14,480 nt of DNA from a bacterium HR36. Lineage in GTDB: Bacteria; Planctomycetota; Planctomycetia; Gemmatales; HRBIN36. Shown piece after piece: positions 6,906-13,797 of this stretch. The position numbers and the translations under genes are program-made. Numbering within the stretch: the stretch's first letter is position 1; each line of letters opens with the position of its first letter. The stretch covers positions 1 through 14,480 of the forward strand of contig BEIM01000032.1 in the NCBI GenBank assembly GCA_002898995.1, read 5' to 3'. The notes under the pieces are model-generated. The model worked only from the letters and a program-made list of their open reading frames with translations. It made no database searches and was not told the DNA's origin.

Positions 6906-6911
6906 AAGGAG
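6906..6911 (+). promoter_or_regulatory. Ribosome binding site of the DUF4912 gene
   Basis: AAGGAG lies 10 bases before the ATG at 6922. It is a near-consensus Shine-Dalgarno sequence and fixes the start. Confidence 0.75.
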
Positions 6912-6921
6912 AATTGCACCT

Positions 6922-8175
6922 ATGGCTTCGCGAGAGCAGTTGGAAAAGTTGACGCGCCGTCAACTCCTGGAGATGGCAAAGCAGCGTCAAGTGCGCGGCT
7001 ATTCGCGCATGACCAAGGAAGAGCTTGTCGCCGTGTTGTCTGAAGAAGCTGGCCCGCCGAGCTCAGCGAGGCAGGAACGGGCCTCGAAAACGGGTCGTGC
7101 GGCAGCACGAACAGGCTCCCGCTCCCACCGCGCTCGAGCGGCTTCCGCGCCTGCTCCCTCAGGGCGTTCCCTCAACGAAAACGGTGCGCGTGGCACTCCG
7201 GCGTCGGCTAGCGAATCGCAGCCGCCCGCCCGTCAACTTTCCGTTGCCCGACGTGAGGAAGCTCAGGTGGCCACCCCAGAAGAGCGCGTCGAGACGAGTA
7301 AGTACGAACTGGGGGTGCCCACGCGCGAGTTATCGCCGCATTTGCCGCGGGATCTGCCGAGCGGCTACGGGGTCGATCGTTTGGTCTTGCTGGTACGCGA
7401 TCCCTTTTGGTTACATGCATATTGGGAACTGTCGCCGGCTACGGTGGAGCGTGCTGCTACTGCGTTAGGAGCGGACTGGCATAATTCCCGGCCCGCTTTG
7501 CGGTTGCTCGATGTGACCGCCGGCGACGGCACGGGCATCAGCGAAACCATCGTCCGTGATATTGTCATCAATGATCAGGCTCGGAATTGGTATATTGAAG
7601 TCAGCGATCCACCTCGCAGTTTTCGGGTGGATTTGGGTTACTTGACACCTTCTGGGCATTTCCACGCCCTGTTGCGTTCCAACGTGGTGACCACGCCGCG
7701 GGCGGGCGTTAGCGATCGCATTGACGAGGCCTGGGCCGATTTGCCTGAAAATTACGAACGTATCCTGGCCATGTCTGCCGGTTTCCAACCGGGCACCAGC
7801 AGTGAAGAAGTGCGCCGCCTGATCCACGAACGTTTGCAGCGGCCGCTGGCTTCTGGCATGCTGGCGAGTATGGCTTCGGAAGCGTTAGCGCGACGGCGAG
7901 GCCAGCGCGGTTTTTGGTTTCAAGTAGAGGCCGAGCTTATCGTCTATGGGGCCACCGAACCGGGAGCGAAGGTGACGTTGCAAGGCGAACCGGTAACGCT
8001 CCGACCGGACGGGACTTTTAGCATCCGCATGGCTTTGCCCAATGGGCGGCAAATTATCCCCGCGGTGGCGATATCCGCGGATGGTATGGAAGAGCGGACC
8101 ATTATCCTAGCCGTCGAACGCAGCACTAAGGCTCTGGAACCAGTTCTGCGCGACGTGTTGAGTGCGACCACTTGA
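6922..8175 (+). CDS. Rho_N domain and DUF4912 domain protein
   Basis: A 417-residue protein with no signal peptide. Residues 4-42 (LEKLTRRQLLEMAKQRQV..YSRMTKEELVAVL) match the Rho N-terminal/SAP-like helix-extended-loop-helix fold, usually a nucleic-acid contact. Residues 44-125 are a basic, Ala/Ser/Arg-rich and probably disordered linker. Residues 147-270 match DUF4912, with its hallmark VDRLVLLVRDPFWLHAYWEL and later WYIEVSDPPRSFRVDLGYL. Residues 330-402 (ELIVYGATEPGAKVTLQGEPV, then DGTFSIRMALPNG) look like a small beta-sandwich seen at the end of such proteins. The biochemical function of DUF4912 is not established to my knowledge. It has its own promoter and a strong ribosome site, so it is probably not part of the flagellar operon. 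A regulatory role via DNA or RNA binding is inference. Confidence 0.85.
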   Translation: MASREQLEKLTRRQLLEMAKQRQVRGYSRMTKEELVAVLSEEAGPPSSARQERASKTGRAAARTGSRSHRARAASAPAPSGRSLNENGARGTPASASESQPPARQLSVARREEAQVATPEERVETSKYELGVPTRELSPHLPRDLPSGYGVDRLVLLVRDPFWLHAYWELSPATVERAATALGADWHNSRPALRLLDVTAGDGTGISETIVRDIVINDQARNWYIEVSDPPRSFRVDLGYLTPSGHFHALLRSNVVTTPRAGVSDRIDEAWADLPENYERILAMSAGFQPGTSSEEVRRLIHERLQRPLASGMLASMASEALARRRGQRGFWFQVEAELIVYGATEPGAKVTLQGEPVTLRPDGTFSIRMALPNGRQIIPAVAISADGMEERTIILAVERSTKALEPVLRDVLSATT

Positions 8176-8550
8176 GCTAGCCGCTATTCGGGCCTGTATG
8201 ATCTGCGGGAATGCAAAAAAGTCAGAGGTTCAAAGAGCTGGGTCTGCGCCTGTCGGCACGGCAGATAAGCAGCCCCTTGGATGATCCCACTTGCAAACCG
8301 CGAATATCGGAGCGAACGACACACAGTCTTCGTTTCTTGCCTTTGTACCCTAGTGGCGAGCTAGCTTGGGACAATGGGTGGCATAGAGGCCAAACCTTGG
8401 GAAGGAAACATTCTGGGCCAATGCGATTTGTGCGGCCAGTGGGCCGACCATTGACGGCAATAAAAGCAGGCGCTGGCAGGAAAAAACGAGTCTCCGATCC
8501 TCTGGCAAAGCTGCGGTCGTACTTCAACCCTACGCGGTGAGAGCATCGCT
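8176..8550 (+). other. 375-base region with no supported gene
   Basis: An open frame of 109 codons (ATG 8211 to 8540) exists. Its codon choice includes several ATA, AGA and AGG codons unlike the neighbours, it has no ribosome site beyond GGGA directly before the ATG, and its basic product resembles no family I know. A weak TTGAGC (8172-8177) and TATGAT (8197-8202) pair is 19 bases apart. A 5-pair hairpin at 8433-8446 (CGGCC/GGCCG) lacks a T-run. No convincing apbE promoter was found. Confidence 0.5.
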
Positions 8551-9576
8551 ATGGATCGCCGAGAGTTTCTCAGTCTGCCCAACTTAGCGGAAAGCGCTGG
8601 CCAGTTGCTCGGGTTTGCGGGGGAATTAGCACTGGAAACGACCAGCCTGGCAGAAACCGAACTGGCCTGGTTGCGCTTCAGTCACCCGGCGATGGCCACC
8701 ACGTTCGAGTTAGTCCTTCCCTTCGGCACACCAGAGGCGTTTGCCATTGCCGATGAAGTTTTCGCCTGCATTGACGCCATCGAAGCCCAGTTGAGCGTGT
8801 ACCGCGATGATAGCGAAGTCAGCGAGATAAACCGCCGGGCGGCTCAGGAACCCGTAGTGGTGGAAGAAGGATTGTTTTGCTTGCTGCAACTGGCGCTGCG
8901 ACTGCATCGCGAAACCGAAGGCGCGTTTGATTGTGCATCGCATCGGCTTATCGAATGTTGGGGCTTTTTCCGTGGGCCGCCGCGTGTTCCTAGCGTCGAG
9001 GAACGGCAGCAGGCCCTGGCACAGAGCGGGAGTCGTTGGGTGGTCTTAGATGAGTCACAGCGAAGCGTGCGCTTTTTGCGGCCTGGTATAGCGCTAAATT
9101 TTGGGAGTATTGGCAAAGGTTACGCACTGGACCAAGCAGCAGAGATTTTGCGGCGGCGAGGAGTGTGCGGCTTGTTGCACGGCGGCCGAAGCTCGGTGCT
9201 GGGCGTGGGTCATCCGCCCGGCTGTCCCGCAGGCTGGTGCGTGGCAATTCGCCATCCTCACGACCAGGAGCGTCTTTTGGCCGAAGTCCGACTCCGCGAA
9301 AATGCCCTGGGCACTTCCGCCGCCACCTTCCGTTACCTGGAATGGGCGGGTCGGCGGCTGGGCCACATTCTCGACCCCCGAACCGGCTGGCCAGCATCGG
9401 GGATGTTGAGTGCCACGGCGATTGCTTCCACCGCTGCCGAAGCCGACGCCCTAGCCACGGCCTTTTTCATTATGGGTCCGGACAAAGTGCGCCAGTTCTG
9501 TGAGGCCCATGCTGGCATCGCTGCCATCTTATTGCCCGACGCCGCTTCCGCGCCGCAATATTTCCCGCCACCCTGA
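8551..9576 (+). CDS. apbE: FAD:protein FMN transferase (ApbE family)
   Basis: A 341-residue ApbE. The enzyme uses FAD and Mg2+ to attach FMN to a Ser/Thr of target proteins such as Nqr/Rnf subunits. Visible family motifs are HPAMATTFELVLP (45-57), EAQLSVYRDDSEVSEIN (78-94), ALNFGSIGKGYALD (181-194, with Asn where many members have Asp), HGGRSSVLGVG (210-220), ALGTSAATFRY (252-262) with GHILDPRTGWPA, and STAAEADALATAFFIMG (293-309) carrying the metal-binding Asp and Thr region. The N terminus begins DRREFL, like a twin-arginine motif, but the next residues are not hydrophobic enough for a clear signal, so the location is uncertain. No lipoprotein Cys is seen. No flavinylation target gene is nearby. 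The ATG has only a weak ribosome site (GAGAG). Confidence 0.92.
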   Translation: MDRREFLSLPNLAESAGQLLGFAGELALETTSLAETELAWLRFSHPAMATTFELVLPFGTPEAFAIADEVFACIDAIEAQLSVYRDDSEVSEINRRAAQEPVVVEEGLFCLLQLALRLHRETEGAFDCASHRLIECWGFFRGPPRVPSVEERQQALAQSGSRWVVLDESQRSVRFLRPGIALNFGSIGKGYALDQAAEILRRRGVCGLLHGGRSSVLGVGHPPGCPAGWCVAIRHPHDQERLLAEVRLRENALGTSAATFRYLEWAGRRLGHILDPRTGWPASGMLSATAIASTAAEADALATAFFIMGPDKVRQFCEAHAGIAAILLPDAASAPQYFPPP

Positions 9577-9696
9577 GCGCGATTCCCTTGCGAGTCCCAC
9601 AGCTGTCGCGTTCAGCTCACCGCACATTCGCCCCAGGCTCAATTGCTCGCACCGCAGCTGACGCATCGGCCTCCCTTCGAACCGTGGCGGTTCGCT
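9577..9696. other. Convergent intergenic region
   Basis: This 120-base gap separates the converging ends of apbE and the sulfatase. Apart from the hairpin at 9678-9694 nothing was seen. A shared bidirectional termination zone is expected here, but there is no T-run on either strand. Confidence 0.5.
9678..9694 (-). terminator. Perfect 7-pair hairpin next to the sulfatase stop
   Basis: CGAACCG (9678-9684) pairs fully with CGGTTCG (9688-9694) around a 3-base loop. It begins 2 bases past the sulfatase stop codon. No T-run follows on the minus strand (GAAGGGAGG) or the plus strand, so it is at best an atypical terminator or an mRNA-end stabiliser. Confidence 0.35.
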
Positions 9697-11025
9697 TCAC
9701 CGTTTGGGCTTCGGTAAAGAGCCGAGTTGGCGGAGGAAGGCATTGGCCTGGCCGCGCAGCTCCTTGACGAGTTCCGGATACTCGGCAGCGCGATCGTGCT
9801 GCTCACCCATGTCCTTTTCGAGGTGGAAGAGCAAATCGCCCTTGGCGGTCATTTTCAATTTCCACGGTCCGCGGCGCACCGCTTCCAGTCGAGTGCCGTT
9901 GAAGAAATAAAGCGCGCGTGGCGGCAAGGTTCCCATACCCAGGAGCAATGGGGATAGATCCACGCCGTCGAGTGCACGATCTTTGGGAAGCTCTGCCCCT
10001 GCCAGGGTTGCAAACGTCGGGAACCAATCACCGATCATGGTCGGCTCGCGGACCACTTGACCCGGCGGTATGGTACCAAGCCAGCGCACCACGCAAGGCA
10101 CACGCACACCGCCTTCCCAGGTGGTGCCCTTCCCGTCGCGCAAGGGCCCCGCAGAACCCCCAGCCTCCTTCTTGATCAACCACGGCCCGTTGTCGCTGGT
10201 AAACACTACCAGCGTCTTATTCTCCAAACCGGCTTCTTTAATCGCCGCCAGCACCTGGCCGACCGACCAGTCCAATTCCTCAATCACATCGCCATAAATT
10301 CCACGCTGCGACTTTCCTCGGAAGGCAGCTGATGCTCCTAACGGCACATGGGGCATGTTGTGCGCCAGGTACAGGAAGAATGGCCGCTCTCGATGCTCGC
10401 GAATGAAGCGCACTGCCTCTTCGGTGTACCGGCGAGTGAGGTCGGCTTGTTGTGGTTTGTCGTCCACGGTCTCGGCTTCTTGGCCGGCGCGTGCCCGCAG
10501 TATCACCAAAGGCTTCATGTCGTTGCTGTAAGGAATGCCGAAATAATAATCGAAGCCGTGGCGGTGAGGAAGATAAGGCGGAAGATGGCCAAGATGCCAC
10601 TTTCCGATGCAGGCCGTCGCATAGCCACGGGTCTTCAACACCTGGGCAATGGTTATTTCAGTGTCATCCAGGCCATCCTTGCTGTTGGGAAAGAGCACAT
10701 TCACCAGCCCGGAGCGCACCGGGTAGCGTCCCGTGAGGAAAGCTGCTCGCGACGGCGTACAAACGGGAGCGCCGGCATAGAAATCGGTAAAGCGCACGCC
10801 GTCTCGCGCCATAGCGTCCAGGTTGGGCGTGCGGATCACTTGGTTGCTGTAGCATCCCAAGTCGCCGTAGCCGAGATCGTCTGCCAGAATGAAGACGAAG
10901 TTAGGCCGGGCGGGAAGATTCACGGCGGGCTTGTCGCTTGCCGAGCCCTCACGACTGAGGAACACGCAAGCCAGTACTACGACAAGCCAAAGACGTTGAT
11001 TGAGGCGTTGGCATGTTCCTGGCAT
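9697..11025 (-). CDS. Secreted type I (formylglycine) sulfatase
   Basis: A 442-residue arylsulfatase-family protein that hydrolyses sulfate esters. Residues 1-30 are a signal peptide (LWLVVVLACVFLS core). Catalytic features are complete: the nucleophile motif C89-TPSR-AAFLTGR, whose Cys is oxidised to formylglycine; metal ligands D49, D50 (FILADDLGYGD), D278 and N279 (FTSDNGPW); K142 and H144 (GKWHLG); H226 (NMPHVPL); and K299 (DGKGTTWEGGVRVP). Length and motifs fit arylsulfatase A/GALNS-like members. The natural substrate cannot be read from the sequence; sulfated polysaccharides are usual in planctomycetes. No maturase gene is in the window. GAGGAAG (11033-11039 on the complement) lies 7 bases before the ATG and overlaps the upstream gene's stop, so the two genes are coupled. 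Confidence 0.95.
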   Translation of the reverse strand: MPGTCQRLNQRLWLVVVLACVFLSREGSASDKPAVNLPARPNFVFILADDLGYGDLGCYSNQVIRTPNLDAMARDGVRFTDFYAGAPVCTPSRAAFLTGRYPVRSGLVNVLFPNSKDGLDDTEITIAQVLKTRGYATACIGKWHLGHLPPYLPHRHGFDYYFGIPYSNDMKPLVILRARAGQEAETVDDKPQQADLTRRYTEEAVRFIREHRERPFFLYLAHNMPHVPLGASAAFRGKSQRGIYGDVIEELDWSVGQVLAAIKEAGLENKTLVVFTSDNGPWLIKKEAGGSAGPLRDGKGTTWEGGVRVPCVVRWLGTIPPGQVVREPTMIGDWFPTFATLAGAELPKDRALDGVDLSPLLLGMGTLPPRALYFFNGTRLEAVRRGPWKLKMTAKGDLLFHLEKDMGEQHDRAAEYPELVKELRGQANAFLRQLGSLPKPKR

Positions 11026-11032
11026 GGTGACA

Positions 11033-11039
11033 CTTCCTC
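11033..11039 (-). promoter_or_regulatory. Sulfatase ribosome binding site overlapping upstream stop
   Basis: The complement reads GAGGAAG, 7 bases ahead of the ATG at 11025. It shares bases with the TGA (11038-11040) of the upstream gene, a layout typical of translational coupling. Confidence 0.7.
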
Positions 11040-12885
11040 ATTTGTCCCTGGGGCGAACCCGTAAAGTTTGTTCTGGCTGCTGGGGCGTGCAGGTGGGCAG
11101 CCGCACGTACAGCAATGTCCAGTGCCCGTTGTCGCTGACAGCTTGGTGCAGGATTTCTCCGTTTTCCACGACATACTCGCCGCGCGGCAGTACCAGACGG
11201 AGCCGGCCATCACGCCATTCAGGCAAGGTTCTGGGGAAATCCTGCGTAAGTGTCGCCTTGGCTTGTTTCGGCGAAAACCACGCCAACCGCATGGCCACCA
11301 CCGCCTCGCGCTCGCTCGGCTGGTGCACCGTCGCAAACGGCAACATCACCCCGCGGTAAGCCCTCAGCTTACTCTGGCCCGGCTGATCGAGGTTTTCGAC
11401 ACACGCAATGTCCACAGGAGTGCGCAGCAAACCGTCCCAACCGTGAACGCCCGATTGGCTTACCCGCCCAATCCAGAAAAACTGCCCAGTCCAGAACAGC
11501 CTGTGAAACGGTAATTCATACACTGGTGGTTCGATTTTGCTCCAGGATTTGGCGCCAAGGCGTTTGGGCCCCTGGCCGTCGTAGGAAAAATGTTCCGCCG
11601 TCTGCCAGCCGTCACGCAGCGGCGGCCAATCGCTTGGCGGGATCAAAAACTCCCCTTGCTGGGCTAAATGCCCAGCCACATTAGCCTGCAAAAACACTAC
11701 ACGCACGGACCTGTCGCGGTGCGCCTGCTGGAGCTGCTCACGCAACCATTGCCGAATCGCCTCCGTGAAACAGTTCTTCGGATTGGGGCAGTAGTCCATT
11801 ACCCCCAGAAGGCGAACCTTCGACCCAAACTCGATACGGTAACAGCGTGGCCCAAAGTGATACCGGTGGCGCCGCATTTCCGGGCCTTCGTAATCATGAG
11901 GGCCGCCATAAGTGAAATAGCTCGGCGTGTTGCCAAACCGCATCATCAGGTGCCACAACTGCGCGTGCCCATCGCCTTCTTTGGGGTATTCAATCAATCC
12001 GATGTCGTCGTTGATGCTGACCCAGGCCGCGTTAAGCAACGCCGCCGCCTCCCAGAACAGCCCGCGACCTACGGACTCATTGGTCGGCGTGGTACGACCA
12101 TCCAGCTCAAACGTCTTATGATCCAGGTGCAAATCCTGGAAACCCAGGACGCAGAAGGTGTCGGGAAATTCGCGGAGCAGTTTGACTGCTTTGTGGTGCA
12201 CGCAGCGGCGCAAACGGCCGGCATCGCTTACCTGGACCGTTATGTGATACATGTCATCCGGCGGCAAATCCCTGGGCACCTGCAAACGCACCTGCCAGCC
12301 CGATTGCCACGTCTGGTCGCAAAAAAGCCGCGGCTCATACTTCGCCGCAAGCACTTGGCACGAACGCGCCAGGTAATCATTGGCGAGCATCACCTGCCAG
12401 TCGCTGGCCTGGGCACTGCCACGACACCATAACGCCAATTCGCCGCCAGGCTGTGCATACACCGCTCGCAAACTTCGGGGCAAGACCAGCAGATCGTAAT
12501 CCGGGTCGCGCGACAATTCAAAACGGGCCGAGCCCGGAACTTTCACCTTCTGACGCTGCGAAAGGTATCCCGGACGCAAAGCTTCCAATTCGTACTCGCC
12601 AGGGGGCAAATCCCGAAATTGAAAGGTACCATCAGGCTGTGTCCGTTCCTGCGCTACCAATCGGCCGCGAGCATCGAACAAACGCAACAGCACCCAGTTG
12701 AGTTGTGGCCGTTTCCGTTGATCACCGTCCCAGTAATGCCCAGGCTGTTCGCTTCGCCGCAGCTCTCCTGTTACCAAGCCGCTTAGCGTTCGCTCCTGCG
12801 AATAACCTGTCACCAGTGCCGCCATACTGGTTATGGTCCAAACTACCAACGCCGGCCGATATGGCAGCGTTAGTACCTGACCCAT
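11038..12885 (-). CDS. Secreted protein, degenerate metallophosphoesterase-like core
   Basis: A 615-residue protein with a signal peptide at about 1-30 (RPALVVWTITSMAALVTG). Residues 34-117 look like a carboxypeptidase-regulatory/transthyretin-like domain (SGLVTGEL, then TQPDGTFQFRDLPPGEYELEALRPGY). Residues 240-410 follow the order of calcineurin-like phosphoesterase motifs: FQDLHLDH (D251, H253), INDDIG (291-296) for the GD block, GGPHDY (327-332) for GNHD, EAIRQWLREQLQQA for the 'Q..WL...L' helix, and VVFLQANVAGH (396-406) where active enzymes have 'HHP'. The metal-binding Asn of GNHD is Pro, and the last His block is altered, so it may be inactive or act otherwise. About 200 C-terminal residues are unassigned. 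The ATG at 12885 is chosen over an upstream frame for its signal peptide and GAGGAG site. It probably forms an operon with the sulfatase. The homology call is motif reading only. Confidence 0.6.
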   Translation of the reverse strand: MGQVLTLPYRPALVVWTITSMAALVTGYSQERTLSGLVTGELRRSEQPGHYWDGDQRKRPQLNWVLLRLFDARGRLVAQERTQPDGTFQFRDLPPGEYELEALRPGYLSQRQKVKVPGSARFELSRDPDYDLLVLPRSLRAVYAQPGGELALWCRGSAQASDWQVMLANDYLARSCQVLAAKYEPRLFCDQTWQSGWQVRLQVPRDLPPDDMYHITVQVSDAGRLRRCVHHKAVKLLREFPDTFCVLGFQDLHLDHKTFELDGRTTPTNESVGRGLFWEAAALLNAAWVSINDDIGLIEYPKEGDGHAQLWHLMMRFGNTPSYFTYGGPHDYEGPEMRRHRYHFGPRCYRIEFGSKVRLLGVMDYCPNPKNCFTEAIRQWLREQLQQAHRDRSVRVVFLQANVAGHLAQQGEFLIPPSDWPPLRDGWQTAEHFSYDGQGPKRLGAKSWSKIEPPVYELPFHRLFWTGQFFWIGRVSQSGVHGWDGLLRTPVDIACVENLDQPGQSKLRAYRGVMLPFATVHQPSEREAVVAMRLAWFSPKQAKATLTQDFPRTLPEWRDGRLRLVLPRGEYVVENGEILHQAVSDNGHWTLLYVRLPTCTPQQPEQTLRVRPRDK

Positions 12886-13226
12886 GGACACGCTCTCCTC
12901 ACAATCTGGTGGCGGGATTGATTGGGGAAGGCCTATTTTAAGTAAACGCCTGAAACGCTGGCGAGTTCCTAGCCCCGCGAACAGCCTGCCGTGCTCTCCA
13001 TACAGTGCGCGAAGTGTAATGGCAAACCAGCGTTGTGTGAAACGCCCCTGCAAGCGTGTTCGTGGATCCGGCCTGGGTCGTCTCGCGGCTATTTGCGGGG
13101 TCTTCCCTGCGAGCGCGCTCCTCGATCGCGTCAATCGTGCACGAGGGACAGATCAAAATCAGATGGTACGACGCTTATATCGCGAGGTTAATCCCAGGAA
13201 AGAGGCTCGCGGGCGTGAGTCGCAAA
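12886..13226 (-). other. 341-base upstream region of the secreted protein/sulfatase pair
   Basis: No gene is supported here. A candidate minus-strand promoter has TTGCCA (complement of 13020-13025) and TATGGA (complement of 12997-13002) 17 bases apart; the -35 matches 5 of 6 bases but the -10 only 3 of 6. An A/T-rich TAAAAT (complement of 12935-12940) has no matching -35. The secreted protein and sulfatase therefore probably have their own promoter in this gap, but its position is uncertain. Confidence 0.35.
12895..12900 (-). promoter_or_regulatory. Ribosome binding site setting the start at 12885
   Basis: The complement reads GAGGAG, 9 bases before the ATG. With the signal peptide directly after that ATG, it argues against the in-frame start at 13134. 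Confidence 0.7.
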
Positions 13227-13781
13227 TCACTTCTGGCTGTGCCGGGCAATGTAATCTTGGGCGCGCTTTTCGTAATCCACACTGCGCAAACCCATCTCAT
13301 AGGCTTCCTTGACCGCTTGAGCATAAGGTACGCCTTCATCCAGCACACGATAAGGCAGCCAGACTGCTGCCGCGCGATTCGCCGACCCACAGTGTACCAG
13401 AATGGGCCGCGCCTTCGGATCTCCCATCAGCTTGCGTGCCTGGTCGAAGATGGCATCCGTCAATTCCTCGGGCTTTTGAAAGGGGAGATGAACGTAGCGA
13501 AAGCCGTGTTGCTCCGCTAGGGCACGCTCATCGAGGTCAACTTCGCCCGCTTTCCGAAAGTTAAGGATGGTGCGGATGCTTAACTTTTTCAGCTCGGCAA
13601 AATCCTCTTTTCCCGGCTGACCACCGACGTAAATGGTGCCAATACGCGAAAGCTTGTTGATCTTGCCGCAGGACACCGCTTCTGGTTTAGCGGGTTTATC
13701 CTGGGCGGCTAGCCAGACCGCAGTGCTCAAGAGTCCGACCAGAATCATGGCAGCACAGTCAATAGATCGCGTGGTGGACAT
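13227..13781 (-). CDS. Secreted DUF442/BLH-like protein phosphatase
   Basis: A 184-residue protein. Residues 1-27 are a signal peptide (AMILVGLLSTAVWLAA). Residues 40-180 match the dual-specificity-like phosphatases of the beta-lactamase-hydrolase-like (BLH/DUF442) family: IGTIYVGGQPGKEDFAELKKL (47-67), IRTILNFR (69-76), YVHLPF (96-101), and the P-loop VHCGSANRAAAVW (129-141). The nucleophile would be C131 and the phosphate-binding Arg R136. That spacing is Cys-X4-Arg, one residue shorter than the classic Cys-X5-Arg but like other DUF442 members. The general-acid Asp is not evident. The substrate is unknown. The ATG has a perfect AGGAGG 7 bases upstream. It lies 16 bases after the CBS-domain protease gene and is probably its operon partner. 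Confidence 0.8.
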   Translation of the reverse strand: MSTTRSIDCAAMILVGLLSTAVWLAAQDKPAKPEAVSCGKINKLSRIGTIYVGGQPGKEDFAELKKLSIRTILNFRKAGEVDLDERALAEQHGFRYVHLPFQKPEELTDAIFDQARKLMGDPKARPILVHCGSANRAAAVWLPYRVLDEGVPYAQAVKEAYEMGLRSVDYEKRAQDYIARHSQK

Positions 13782-13788
13782 GGCGTAG

Positions 13789-13794
13789 CCTCCT
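13789..13794 (-). promoter_or_regulatory. Consensus ribosome binding site of the phosphatase gene
   Basis: The complement reads AGGAGG, 7 bases before the ATG at 13781. It lies entirely in the 16-base gap after the upstream stop, so the phosphatase is well translated from a shared message. Confidence 0.8.
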
Positions 13795-13797
13795 AGT

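Noticed and set aside
8211..8540. 109-codon open frame between the DUF4912 gene and apbE
   Set aside because: Codon use differs from neighbouring genes, there is no proper ribosome site, and the product matches no family I recognise. It is noted in the gap entry but not called a gene.
8551..8640. Twin-arginine signal on ApbE (RREFL)
   Set aside because: The motif is present, but no clear hydrophobic core or cleavage site follows; left as uncertain.
10348..11064. 238-codon plus-strand frame antisense to the sulfatase
   Set aside because: Opposite a complete sulfatase with all catalytic motifs; no ribosome site and no recognisable domain.
11668..12432. 254-codon plus-strand frame antisense to the secreted protein
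   Set aside because: The minus-strand gene has a signal peptide, a domain-like pattern and an operon context; the plus-strand product has none of these.
12886..13134. N-terminal extension of the secreted protein by 83 codons
   Set aside because: The extension is Arg-rich, would bury the signal peptide and the GAGGAG site, and resembles translated non-coding sequence; the ATG at 12885 explains everything better.
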